DNA of 64,000 nucleotides, taken from NCBI GenBank assembly GCA_028283505.1, contig JAPOFX010000006.1, forward strand, positions 21,821 through 85,820, given 5' to 3'. This document shows, piece by piece, positions 48,135 to 57,853 of the stretch; positions within the stretch are counted from its first letter, which is position 1, and every line of letters begins with the position of its first letter. The notes under the pieces are model-generated. The model saw nothing but the letters and a program-made list of their open reading frames with translations. It had not been told where the DNA came from and made no database searches. Source of the stretch: Candidatus Poseidoniales archaeon (GTDB lineage Archaea > Thermoplasmatota > Poseidoniia > Poseidoniales > Thalassarchaeaceae). The translations under genes and the position numbers were made by a program.

Positions 48135-49046
48135 ATGGCAAGCATGTTGTACAAGGGCAAAGTAAAGGAAGTATGGAGTACAGAAGACCCAGACATTATA
48201 GAATTTAGATACACCGATCAGATTAGTGTTTTTGATCAGATTATCCCAAGCCTCGTTCCAAGAAAGGGTGAGAGCCTCAACCGAACCTCTTGCCATTGGT
48301 TCAAACTTGTTGAGGAAGCCAACATTTGTGAAACCCATATCATTGAGATGAATGCCCCAGACAGAGTTCTGGCAAGAAGATTTGACGTCATAAGGGAGCC
48401 AGGGCAGATTCCAAGAGATATGGAGAATGTGTTCGTCCCCCTTGAGGTGATTTGCAGACACTATCTAGCTGGTGGAGGATGGAGAAGATACGAAAGGGGG
48501 GACGTAGGTCCGGAAGAATTCGGTTTTGAACCCGGAACAGTTCTCCATCAGGGAATTAAGCTACCAAAACCATACCTTGAGGTTTCAACCAAATTTGAGA
48601 AATTTGACAGACTGTTAGATAGGGATGAGGCATTGGAGATTTCAAATCTTAGAGAGGAGGAATTCGATGCCATTTTGGAAATTGTAGTTAAGATCGACGA
48701 GATTATTGATAGAGAGGCCTCGAAAAGAGGCCTAATTCACGTAGATGGAAAGAAGGAATTTGCTTTGGGCCAAGGCAGGGTGCCTGTCCTTGTCGATTCT
48801 TTTGGAACTCTGGATGAGGACAGGTGGTGGGCCTTAGATGATTACAGAAACGGAAAAATTGTATCATTATCAAAGGAATTTGTCAGGGAGCATTATCTAG
48901 GAACTGGTCACTATGAAAAGCTGTATGAAGCTAGAGAGAAGGGGAACGAAGAGCCACCAATTCCAGCGTTGCCGGACGAGATAATCAACCAAACCGCGGA
49001 TCTATACGCAAGTATGTATGAGCGATTAACTGGCCAGCAATTCTAG
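48135..49046 (+). CDS. purC: Phosphoribosylaminoimidazole-succinocarboxamide synthase
   Basis: MLYKGKVKEVWSTEDPDIIEFRYTDQISVFDQIIPSLVPRKGESLNRTSCHWF; EVICRHYLAGGGWRRYERG. Confidence 0.92.
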   Translation: MASMLYKGKVKEVWSTEDPDIIEFRYTDQISVFDQIIPSLVPRKGESLNRTSCHWFKLVEEANICETHIIEMNAPDRVLARRFDVIREPGQIPRDMENVFVPLEVICRHYLAGGGWRRYERGDVGPEEFGFEPGTVLHQGIKLPKPYLEVSTKFEKFDRLLDRDEALEISNLREEEFDAILEIVVKIDEIIDREASKRGLIHVDGKKEFALGQGRVPVLVDSFGTLDEDRWWALDDYRNGKIVSLSKEFVREHYLGTGHYEKLYEAREKGNEEPPIPALPDEIINQTADLYASMYERLTGQQF

Positions 49047-49673
49047 CTACGAATGCCTTCTCATTAATACTCCGCATTTTCTCCTTTGCGCAGCCCTTAA
49101 CATCGCTAAGAGTAGTCTAAACGCGTAGTCAACCCCCCCATCCAAGGGTTCATCGGATAGTACCTCCCATCTGCCAGATCGGATAGACCTCTGCAATTCA
49201 GAAACCTCCTTTCTATCGAGCCAGCCCAAGAGAGTAAGTCCACCGAATCCATTTCTGAAGCCAGCCTCACCGAGATTATCTTCTGAGAGCCCATCAGATA
49301 GCTTATACAACAATTCATGCAATGTTGTCATATCTCCCTTCTGCTTGGTGTAGGATAGTAGGTAGGTCACAATATTTCCATCAGCGTAGGGGAATCGTCC
49401 CAACCTCTCCTTCCCTGAGCCCGCATCTATCCCCTCGCTACGCCCGCCATATTCATCCAAGTCAATGATTGTTAGGTAAAGCAATGTAGCTGGATCAATA
49501 CCTGGCTCTTCGCCCATCCTAAGGTTTTGAATGTCGGATAAGTTGGGTCTAACCCTCTTTAGCTCCTCATGATCTCCGCCTAAGGAAGATTGTATATGGG
49601 GTATCACTTCAATTGGGTCATGTGTTATTGGGTCGAATGTATGGAAGCTTGGAAGGTTTGATTGTTCGGACAC
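49047..49673 (-). CDS. Hypothetical protein (208 aa)
   Basis: Open frame with acidic/helical composition; no recognised motif. Confidence 0.6.
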   Translation of the reverse strand: MSEQSNLPSFHTFDPITHDPIEVIPHIQSSLGGDHEELKRVRPNLSDIQNLRMGEEPGIDPATLLYLTIIDLDEYGGRSEGIDAGSGKERLGRFPYADGNIVTYLLSYTKQKGDMTTLHELLYKLSDGLSEDNLGEAGFRNGFGGLTLLGWLDRKEVSELQRSIRSGRWEVLSDEPLDGGVDYAFRLLLAMLRAAQRRKCGVLMRRHS

Positions 49674-49683
49674 TCTTTCACCA

Positions 49684-52600
49684 CTATTTTCTAGCCCTCA
49701 ATCGATTTAGACGATGCTCGAAAGAATCGAAATCCTCGGATCCACCATCAATGTTTGATGGTGCTCCCTCGTCCTCTAATTTTTCATCAACACTCTCTTC
49801 TAATGCCTCACTTTCTTGTTCTCTGTGGCTCTTCTCCTCCTGGGCCAATCTGGATTTCCTTTCCAATGCCTTCTTCTCTACTGCTAACCTGGTCTTTTCC
49901 ATCATCTCTCTTCCTTCCCTGAAGTTTTTGGCCATCCAGGCAAAGGCAATTGAGGCCCCAATAACCAAGATTGCAGAAGCAATAGCGGTGCTTGAATCGC
50001 TGAACCCACCTTCTGAATCTTCTGAACCAGATAGGATTATTCTGGCCTCATTATCGGTTTGATCGGAGTCCTCATCCCATGGGAACTCGCAGCTTATGGT
50101 CGCCACGAGCTCAACACCATCGCTTACATCGGGCCTTTCTACCCTAGGTCTAGGGGCCAGTGCACTAGACTCAGACATATCTACAGAGTACTCTCTTGAA
50201 TATGAGCCGGCTTCCACCGTTATACTGCAAATCGACTCATCTAAAATTTCCTGATTACTTCTTTTGGTTAGGATAGATATTTCTTGTCCCTCGCCCGTCC
50301 CCACAATTTCCAATCCCACGAGGCCAACGTTCCAATCAGTCCTCCTGACATCAAACAGCTTGCTGGTTGAAGAAACCTCCACTCCTCTCGAATCTATTAC
50401 CCTAATCGTTAACTCGCTAATACCAGGTTCAGGACTCCAATCATCCGCACTTAGATTGATTATCCCCGAGGCCAATCCAGAGTCAACTTCACTTGAAACG
50501 GAATCAATCATTTCCCCCTTATCACTAGATAGGATTATTGTAAATTCAAATTTTCCTGTGCCATTCATGATCATACAATTGGCCTGTATTGAGGACACTT
50601 CTCCACTGATGGAGCAACTGGCTATTCTGGAAGGTATTTCTGAAACCCAGGATTTGTATTCCAGGTCAATTGATGAATCAATTAGAAAGCTCCCATTTTT
50701 CCCTATTTCTGAATTCCAGAGCCAACCAATTGGATCTGTCCATGGAAGTATCCCAGACTCGGAGTCGATTACAGTGCTACTCGGGTTGGTCCCGTGAATT
50801 TTCATCGCATACTTATCCCCAGAAGTTGAAATAATCACGGGGCTACTCCCCCATGAGTAATTTTCCTTTCTAGTATCCAAAGAAATCTCCCTCTGATTTC
50901 CTTGGGTGTCAGAAGCTAGGATTCTTATGGTTTTTACATCTCCCCCCCACGATTCGTCGGGAATTACTTCTAGTGGCACTCCTGCAATCTCCCCAGATCC
51001 CAGAATAACACTCTCATCTCCAGATACCTCCCATCCAAATGGGAGGCTAAGTACCATGAAAGAGATCGTACTCGGTGAGTTACCAGTATTCTCTATCATA
51101 GCCAAGGGGTACCCCCCATCTCGGCTCACAACCCACTCTCCAAAACCTGTCAGGGAAAAATCATGGGTTGCAGACACTCTTATTGGGAAAACAATCTCAG
51201 AAAGGCCCGTGGAGTCGCCCTCTCTTATCCTGAGGTTCAGTTCGACCGCCCTGCCATGAATGGCATTGTCAGGAGGGGTAATATTGAGTAGCAAGGGAGC
51301 ACTTTCGCCCGGATCGATGACAGGAAGATCCGCTATATCCCCAATCTGCCAACCGCTCTCTCCGGATACGAACATGGATATGTATGGGCGCGAGGGGGAA
51401 TTTCCAGTCTGTATTACCGAGAGTAAGATCTCTGACCCGCCCGGATCAACTTCCAGGCTAGCCTGATTAACGACAGCATTCCATGAGGGTACGTGACCCG
51501 ATCTGACTGAGAATGAGAATGTCGAAACCTCTTGTCCCCGCGAAATTGCAATTACTGTTACTTCAACCTCAGAACCACTCCAAGCATCATCAGGGATGCC
51601 CGCACCAATTTTCATAATCACACTGTCATTGACTCCGACGCCGAAAACTGTATCTCCATATGAACTCCAATCAGTAGAGACATCCCCCTCCTCTAAAGTG
51701 ATAGAAATAGAAGTAATCAGTTCCAAATCATCATCTAGATTGCCAACATTGGTGGCTATAACGCTCATCTCAAAGTCCTCGCCAGGATTAGCCATTACCG
51801 ACGCTCCTTCACCTTCATTTTCTTCCCCTTCAGTTACGAAATATGGATAGATGTCCCATTGGTGGTCCTGCCTGGCCTCAAATACAATTTCAACTTCAGA
51901 GCTAACGCTGCCATCCCCCAGCGATTGCATGACAAATAATATCCTGACTGGCACTCTGGCAGGGGTTTCTTCAGGAAGAATGACAGTAATAGGGACAGTT
52001 GTCAGACTTCCGGCCGATAATGAGACCAAGTCTCTTGAAAAGGATACAATGACTCCGGGATCTTCAGAGATGTTTTGGTCTAATAACACTGAATGACTTA
52101 AATCGTACGAGTCTACTCCGTTACCTGGGTTCTCAAGCCTCAATACAACGAGTGCTTCTTCATCGACATCAACCAATATTGGCACTTCAGAGGGCGATGA
52201 TTTAACCATGGATGACCTGTATATTTGTAGGATTTCGAGGGATAATCTGAGCGAATGATCAGATGACTCGTTACTTGAGTCTTCGAAGTAATGAAAAGCT
52301 GGCGCGGCAGTGCTGGGGAGATCCAAAATCAATGATCCCTCCCCACTTCCACCAGTCACGTCCAAAGTAACAAGGTCCCCATTAATCGATAAATCCCCAG
52401 ATGATGACCATATCCAGCCAGTTTTCGCCATTCCAGAAGAAGAAAGAGACCATGTCAAGGTATCGGTCCCAGAAGGTTTGTCGCCCTCTATATCCCAGAC
52501 AAGGTTTGTTGTTGGGACACTTCGAATGTGGCTCCGGCTGACCACTCCAGATGCAATGAATGTCAACTCAACAGTCTGGCAAGACTCATCACCATCAACA

Positions 52601-55344
52601 CACATCGTCAGTGATGTCTCAACATAATCACCAATTGAGACAGATTGCTGATTTTGATTGGTTAACGGGACCTCCAGATATGCTTCCAAGACTAGTTTCT
52701 CCCCCGGCCCAAGAACCAATGCAAATCTCTCATTGCCATCCTCGTCGTATAGTCTTAGATCGCTTCCCCACAGTGTGTTATCCCAATCCATGGAAATCTG
52801 ATTCTCTGCCGCATTGCCTATATTTTCAACTACCATCCATGCTCTGGCAAAATCTCCAATCAACCCATGCCCGGTGCTGAATGAAGCACCCTCTGGACCC
52901 CTTATCGAAAGACCCCTGGTTCTGTTTGCCTCAACAGGAACTATTGAGGAAATAGTAACATTTTCATCACTGTCCAAAGTCATACTCAGTGTAAGAAAAC
53001 CAGAGTCGGAACCAAGCGCGTTTCCAGGAGCACTCACTTCAATTGAAGGAGACCACGTTTCCCCTACAGGAATTTCAATATTCTCAATCCCTCCTGCTGA
53101 AACATCTGACCATGACCAACCTGGAGGCAGTCCTGAGTCATCAACACTGAGGGACCATGTGCCGGATAGACGTCCAGTTGATCTTATTGATGGCTGTATA
53201 ATTTCATTCTCTCCCGGCGTGATCCTTACAGGTTCTGACGAGGTTTCGAAAGTTACATTGTAAGTTGGAATTATCGATAGTACTTTGGCGAACAAGTCGT
53301 TATCGGTCCTTGTTTGAGATATATTACCGAACGGATCGATCTCTAGGGTGAATTCATGGTCACCCAGTGGTCCAGACCATTCAATGGAAAATGACTCAAA
53401 AGACCCAGTTCCGGTCGGAGCTACTGGTTGCAATGAGCTAAATCGGTGCCTACCTATCTCTGCCCCATCTACATAGAGTACAGCATCCACATCGGAATCC
53501 GGATTGGATGTACCGCAATTTTCCACAAAAGCGGTAATTTGTACATCTTGGCCAGGATTTGGTGAAGTCGGATCGAATTCTATTCCTCTGCCATCTAGTA
53601 AAGGCCTGATATCTGCTCTTTCCAGAGAAATTACAGTTCCTCCGATGATAACATCTAGGGTTCCATCGCCATCAATATCCGCCAATGATGGAGATGACCA
53701 TGTTCTCTGATTCAGCTCCAAATCACTGGACCATTCTGTACTAATCCCCGAGCCAGTCCCCTCCGATCCGTCGAATGCCCACAAAGATCGTCCAAAGCCA
53801 ACCACTAACTCTGGTTCACCTGTCCCCTCGATATCCATCCAAACCGGTTGTGAGACTGCTATCTCATCATTCGGAGTCCCACTGCTCTGCTCCAGATCTC
53901 GATGCCAAGCCTCATCCGGACTTGAAGTGTCAATGTCATCTACACATCCAGCTATTCCGTGTCTTGCCGTAGTAGTCTGCCACCACGTTACCCAACACAT
54001 TCTATCGTGGTCTCCATCTCCGTCTGTATCTATTGGCAATGGGGGGGCATCTGCATAACCATTAGGAGCTGAATAAGACCACTTTTCCGAGCCATTTGAG
54101 ACCTCAATTCCCCTATACTCAGCCCCATCCAATGTGCCAGATGAGTCACTATCAGTGGGAATTGTGACTATAATCTCTGGATTATCGTCACTGTCCAAAT
54201 TTGCGACTATTGGACCCGGGAGTCGTATGTGGGGGACATTTGAGTCACCATCCAAATTTCCCAGCGATTTCCCATCCCAACTAGGATCTCCGCTGGATGA
54301 ATCTAGCTTCCAGAGCCACATAGCACCGTTTGTTGATTCAGTTGTTGTTAGCATCACATAGGCGGTGTTCTCATCGGTCTGTACGAATACTGGGTCAGAT
54401 CCATGGCTTCCATACCCCAACCTTTTGTTCCATAAAATCGAAGGAGACCCCGAGGAAGGCAAAGAGATCGCAATAACTTGGGGAGTGTTGTCAGACTCTC
54501 TGATGGCTGAGATAACCAGCTCTGCATCGCCATCAAGATCCAAGTCAGCCAGAAGTGGTTGAGAGGTTGGTTTGTGATTTCCCCATATACTTCCAGTGTA
54601 AGGCCCCTCTTCGCTACTAATCATCAAGTCAGTGTCTTCCCATGACCAAATCTGTTGACTGTCTTTGTTTCCGCCGTAAGACCACCCTGTTACGCTGCAG
54701 GAGAGGATAGGGGACCATGCTTCTACCTTCATTTTGGCATCACTGCCAACAATTACATCATAAACGACAATTATCTCAGGGCCCCCCATCCCATTAATAT
54801 CAACAATCAACGGAGAGGCCTTCACCTTCTCACTTTGGCCTAGATTAACTTCCCATGCCAGATCTGAATCCTCACCTTCGACTATTCGAAGGTAGCTATC
54901 GCCAGAAGACGAATCAGTTTGAATCAGGACGGTGAATAGAGAGCTCCCTCCGCACCTCTCGGATGAATCAGAATCTACAATTAGCGACTCGCTAAAGTCC
55001 CCGATTGGTGTCCCCAGAGAATCCGTCCCGAGATCATAGCTACCATATTCCCAGTTAATCGTGGGGTCTATAATCGATAATAGGGAATCAGCGCCACCAA
55101 CTGGGTCATGTGCCGGGCTTCCGGAGCCCCTGTCTGGGGTTCTTCCTGGTTGGGGCCAAGGCTGGTCACCATCCGACCATGGATCATTAGAACTAGTCCC
55201 AGAGACCTTTTCGTAATTCGAATTTGATAACTCCTCATTGGAAATCAAGAAAATCGGATAGATGACAACAAACAGCATTATTGCAGAAATAATTAGGGCT
55301 TTTCCTCGCCCGGTCGGGGCATCTCGCTCACTAAGGGTTGCCAT
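49684..55344 (-). CDS. Giant surface protein (~1886 aa): FG-GAP/VCBS-like repeats, CARDB/NEW3-like domains, N- and C-terminal TM, charged coiled-coil tail
   Basis: DLDLDGDAELVISA, NLDSDDNPEIIVTI, DIDGDGTLDVIIGG; CARDB-like NPGQDVQITAFVENCGTSNPDSDVDAVLYVDG; TM IASAILVIGASIAFAWMAKNF followed by E/K-rich tail. Start set at MATLSERD (55344). Confidence 0.86.
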   Translation of the reverse strand: MATLSERDAPTGRGKALIISAIMLFVVIYPIFLISNEELSNSNYEKVSGTSSNDPWSDGDQPWPQPGRTPDRGSGSPAHDPVGGADSLLSIIDPTINWEYGSYDLGTDSLGTPIGDFSESLIVDSDSSERCGGSSLFTVLIQTDSSSGDSYLRIVEGEDSDLAWEVNLGQSEKVKASPLIVDINGMGGPEIIVVYDVIVGSDAKMKVEAWSPILSCSVTGWSYGGNKDSQQIWSWEDTDLMISSEEGPYTGSIWGNHKPTSQPLLADLDLDGDAELVISAIRESDNTPQVIAISLPSSGSPSILWNKRLGYGSHGSDPVFVQTDENTAYVMLTTTESTNGAMWLWKLDSSSGDPSWDGKSLGNLDGDSNVPHIRLPGPIVANLDSDDNPEIIVTIPTDSDSSGTLDGAEYRGIEVSNGSEKWSYSAPNGYADAPPLPIDTDGDGDHDRMCWVTWWQTTTARHGIAGCVDDIDTSSPDEAWHRDLEQSSGTPNDEIAVSQPVWMDIEGTGEPELVVGFGRSLWAFDGSEGTGSGISTEWSSDLELNQRTWSSPSLADIDGDGTLDVIIGGTVISLERADIRPLLDGRGIEFDPTSPNPGQDVQITAFVENCGTSNPDSDVDAVLYVDGAEIGRHRFSSLQPVAPTGTGSFESFSIEWSGPLGDHEFTLEIDPFGNISQTRTDNDLFAKVLSIIPTYNVTFETSSEPVRITPGENEIIQPSIRSTGRLSGTWSLSVDDSGLPPGWSWSDVSAGGIENIEIPVGETWSPSIEVSAPGNALGSDSGFLTLSMTLDSDENVTISSIVPVEANRTRGLSIRGPEGASFSTGHGLIGDFARAWMVVENIGNAAENQISMDWDNTLWGSDLRLYDEDGNERFALVLGPGEKLVLEAYLEVPLTNQNQQSVSIGDYVETSLTMCVDGDESCQTVELTFIASGVVSRSHIRSVPTTNLVWDIEGDKPSGTDTLTWSLSSSGMAKTGWIWSSSGDLSINGDLVTLDVTGGSGEGSLILDLPSTAAPAFHYFEDSSNESSDHSLRLSLEILQIYRSSMVKSSPSEVPILVDVDEEALVVLRLENPGNGVDSYDLSHSVLLDQNISEDPGVIVSFSRDLVSLSAGSLTTVPITVILPEETPARVPVRILFVMQSLGDGSVSSEVEIVFEARQDHQWDIYPYFVTEGEENEGEGASVMANPGEDFEMSVIATNVGNLDDDLELITSISITLEEGDVSTDWSSYGDTVFGVGVNDSVIMKIGAGIPDDAWSGSEVEVTVIAISRGQEVSTFSFSVRSGHVPSWNAVVNQASLEVDPGGSEILLSVIQTGNSPSRPYISMFVSGESGWQIGDIADLPVIDPGESAPLLLNITPPDNAIHGRAVELNLRIREGDSTGLSEIVFPIRVSATHDFSLTGFGEWVVSRDGGYPLAMIENTGNSPSTISFMVLSLPFGWEVSGDESVILGSGEIAGVPLEVIPDESWGGDVKTIRILASDTQGNQREISLDTRKENYSWGSSPVIISTSGDKYAMKIHGTNPSSTVIDSESGILPWTDPIGWLWNSEIGKNGSFLIDSSIDLEYKSWVSEIPSRIASCSISGEVSSIQANCMIMNGTGKFEFTIILSSDKGEMIDSVSSEVDSGLASGIINLSADDWSPEPGISELTIRVIDSRGVEVSSTSKLFDVRRTDWNVGLVGLEIVGTGEGQEISILTKRSNQEILDESICSITVEAGSYSREYSVDMSESSALAPRPRVERPDVSDGVELVATISCEFPWDEDSDQTDNEARIILSGSEDSEGGFSDSSTAIASAILVIGASIAFAWMAKNFREGREMMEKTRLAVEKKALERKSRLAQEEKSHREQESEALEESVDEKLEDEGAPSNIDGGSEDFDSFEHRLNRLRARK

Positions 55345-55398
55345 CAGAATAGCAAATGGTATTTGGAACACACTTGAACGTTCGCACCATATTCTCTC

Positions 55399-55415
55399 TC
55401 AGACCGTAGGTCTGA
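55399..55415. promoter_or_regulatory. Perfect inverted repeat TCAGACC-GTA-GGTCTGA in the divergent region upstream of rpo7 and the giant surface protein
   Basis: 7-bp perfect arms, 3-nt spacer, 55 bp upstream of the 55344 start on the minus strand. Confidence 0.5.
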
Positions 55416-55465
55416 ATGTTTATCCAAGGTAGCCAAGAACCAGAATCATCCGTTGCGCTTATACA

Positions 55466-55577
55466 GGAGAGGCAGGTCGCCGGGACCCACGGACTTCTCC
55501 TCCAGAGGCACAGCCGATGATGGACGGGAGGGAAACCCCCGTCCTGGCGAACCTCGGAGAGGACCGTTAACCGGAGG
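55466..55577 (+). ncRNA. Candidate structured ncRNA or structured 5' leader upstream of rpo7
   Basis: About 65% GC (hand count over 55461-55577); stems GGAGA/TCTCC with inner GGTC/GACC, and GAGG-GCC-GGACGGG .. CCCGTCC-GGC-CCTC; no ORF. Confidence 0.5.
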
Positions 55578-55585
55578 AAAAAACG

Positions 55586-56134
55586 ATGTACAGTATAGTA
55601 GAGAGAGAGGACACTATCCGCATTCCCGCTGAATACATTAGAGAGGGCCAGAGCCTAGTAGATCATATCGACAGTCTGGCCAATGACGCGTTCGAGGGAA
55701 GGTTTGACGTGGATGAGAACTATACGGTCTTGACATTCGATCATAAGCCAGTCGGGAGAGGTAGAATTATTCATGGGGATGGAGCAATCTATCAAGCCGT
55801 CAGTTTCAAAGCCTTACTGTTCAACATGGAGAATAATGAAGTTGTAGATGGATACGTCTCAGATGTCTCAGAGTATGGTGCTTTCGTTAGGATAGGACCA
55901 GTTGAAGCGCTACTTCACAAGTCTCAAATTCTGGATGAGCCAATCCAAGTCAATATGGGCATACGAAGAATTGAAGGATCACAGTCAGGTAAGCATATCG
56001 AAGAGGGATCACATGTAAGATCCAGGGTTGTCTCCAAGGCAATTAATCAGAACGATCCAAGGGCCAGCAAGATAGGCCTGAACTGCAAGATGGACGGCCT
56101 CGGCGCAGCAAATTGGTTGAAGGAGACTGATTAG
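55586..56134 (+). CDS. rpo7: DNA-directed RNA polymerase subunit Rpo7 (E')
   Basis: MYSIVEREDTIRIPAEYI..; S1-like GYVSDVSEYGAFVRIGPVEALLHKSQI. Confidence 0.94.
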   Translation: MYSIVEREDTIRIPAEYIREGQSLVDHIDSLANDAFEGRFDVDENYTVLTFDHKPVGRGRIIHGDGAIYQAVSFKALLFNMENNEVVDGYVSDVSEYGAFVRIGPVEALLHKSQILDEPIQVNMGIRRIEGSQSGKHIEEGSHVRSRVVSKAINQNDPRASKIGLNCKMDGLGAANWLKETD

Positions 56135-56135
56135 G

Positions 56136-56354
56136 ATGGCCAAGCAACAGTTTGCATGCGGAGAATGCAACCAGATTCTTCCCGATCCCGAGAAGAGGAG
56201 CGACCCACCCCAATGCCCCCATTGCCCGAATGCACCCGTCACCACAGACTGGCAAGGATTCGTTGTCATACTAAGCCCGAGTAGGTCAGAAGTAGCTAAG
56301 AGATTGAATATCTCAAGACCAGGGAATTACGCACTGAAGGTGAACATTAGGTAG
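56136..56354 (+). CDS. spt4: Transcription elongation factor Spt4 (Rpo E'')
   Basis: ACGECNQILP..CPHCPNAPVTTDWQGFVVILSPSRSEVAKRLNISRPGNYALKV (track residues start MAKQQFACGECNQ). Confidence 0.93.
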   Translation: MAKQQFACGECNQILPDPEKRSDPPQCPHCPNAPVTTDWQGFVVILSPSRSEVAKRLNISRPGNYALKVNIR

Positions 56355-56362
56355 GTGATTTT

Positions 56363-56677
56363 ATGCAGGTAATTGAGAGAAAAGATAACCCGTTGCTCAA
56401 CAGAGTAGAGATAAAATTCGTTTGGGACCACCCCAATTCTCCCACTCCCGACCTTTCACAAATGGTCTCCGCTGCCGCTAAATCTGAGCCTGGGGCAAGA
56501 GAAGAATTGGTTTTCATCAAAGACGTCTCTACAAGATTTGGAATGCCAAGAACTTCAGGACTAGCTCTAATATATTCGTCGGAAGAGGCTTCTAAGATCG
56601 AACCAGATTTCATTGTAGAGAGGCACAAGAGAATTCGAGGTGACCAGTCAGATGATTCAGAAGGAGGCGATGAGTGA
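56363..56677 (+). CDS. rps24e: 30S ribosomal protein S24e
   Basis: [40 protein letters not shown].. [35 protein letters not shown]. Confidence 0.88.
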   Translation: MQVIERKDNPLLNRVEIKFVWDHPNSPTPDLSQMVSAAAKSEPGAREELVFIKDVSTRFGMPRTSGLALIYSSEEASKIEPDFIVERHKRIRGDQSDDSEGGDE

Positions 56678-56853
56678 TGTCAGACAGTCCGGATGCTAAT
56701 GCAAAGTGGTCAAAGTACAAGATTGATGACGAGGGAAAACTCGTCAGAGGAGAGACGTGCCCGCAACCAGGGTGCGGACCTGGTGTATTTCTAGCGGTCC
56801 ACAAAGATCGAAAATCCTGCGGCAAGTGTGGGTACACTATTCCCTTGCCTTAG
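56677..56853 (+). CDS. rps27ae: 30S ribosomal protein S27ae (58 aa, not in the ORF track)
   Basis: Manual translation [58 protein letters not shown]; starts at the last base of the rps24e TGA. Confidence 0.92.
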   Translation: MSDSPDANAKWSKYKIDDEGKLVRGETCPQPGCGPGVFLAVHKDRKSCGKCGYTIPLP

Positions 56854-57853
56854 ATTTAATTGATGGCGCAAGATCAGCCCATGTTCCACTGTTCGTCAGG
56901 ACCTTCTCTCCCAACAGCGACACGCCTATCTCGTCTCTCGCACAAATCTCTCCATCAGTAATTTCTCCGGAAGATAATTCTCTCCTCATGATTCCATCAT
57001 GCCTCCAGCCAGTCCACAACCATCCACCCGATACAGGGATTGCATCGAGAATGGGACCAGGAACGCGCATTAGTTCCGGTTTAGCAAATAAATCAGACAA
57101 GAAGGCCACATTCCTCCCATGGAGCATAATTATCCATCCAGAGCCTTCATCGTACATTACCTTGTGAACCTTTCCGGGAAGGTTTGGAAGAATGCCGTTA
57201 CTCTTCTCTATTCCCCTTGAATCTGAAATTATGGAAAATCCACCCGAGGAAGTAAAACAGTATAATTCATCTCCAATGTGAATCATAGAAACGATTGAAT
57301 CAATGTGGGCAACATCTTCTAGCTCTCTCCATACTGGGTAGGGGGAACGCCATATCTCTCTTGCCTCTGAGTCTATCATGTAAATTCCTGTTCTCAGACA
57401 TGAAAAGACCAAATTTTCCCCGACATTACACATAACAATAGGTTCAGATTGAAGCTCTCTTGTCCATACTGCTGTATTGCTGATGTAAGGAGATTCGCCG
57501 TCTTCTTTATTTCCGGTTTGGCCATCTACATCAGCCCAGTTTTCATCCAATGGAAACGAGCCCATGAATGCCTTTCGGATCTCTACATTTGCCCAGGACC
57601 CTATCCATCTATCTGAGATTATAGCCCCACAGGACGATGGGCCCGGGAATGGAAAAGAGATTTCATGGCCTCCCAAATCATCCGAGGTTACCTTCAATGT
57701 CTCTCCATCAGAGCCTATTACCAACGAGTAGCTACTACCTTTGTCAATCCTAATCGGACTGAACCCAATTGCGGCCACCATGCTGTTTACGAGAAGCTCT
57801 AATCCTTGAAGGTGTGGCTGTGGTATTGAATACATGTGCCCTATCCCAGTCAT
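56837..57853 (-). CDS. Hypothetical protein, possible beta-propeller (start at 57853 or 57835)
   Basis: Repeated hydrophobic-W/Y-G strands ([61 protein letters not shown]). Confidence 0.6.
   Translation of the reverse strand: MTGIGHMYSIPQPHLQGLELLVNSMVAAIGFSPIRIDKGSSYSLVIGSDGETLKVTSDDLGGHEISFPFPGPSSCGAIISDRWIGSWANVEIRKAFMGSFPLDENWADVDGQTGNKEDGESPYISNTAVWTRELQSEPIVMCNVGENLVFSCLRTGIYMIDSEAREIWRSPYPVWRELEDVAHIDSIVSMIHIGDELYCFTSSGGFSIISDSRGIEKSNGILPNLPGKVHKVMYDEGSGWIIMLHGRNVAFLSDLFAKPELMRVPGPILDAIPVSGGWLWTGWRHDGIMRRELSSGEITDGEICARDEIGVSLLGEKVLTNSGTWADLAPSIKSKARE

Noticed and set aside
52560-53263. Plus-strand ORFs of 100-150 aa within the 49684-55344 gene
   Set aside because: Antisense to a long coherent coding frame with clear domains; compositionally shadow ORFs.
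55466-55577. Identification as RNase P RNA or SRP RNA
   Set aside because: Too short and lacking the conserved GAGGAAAGUC/ACAGNRA or SRP GNAR motifs; left as an unidentified structured element.
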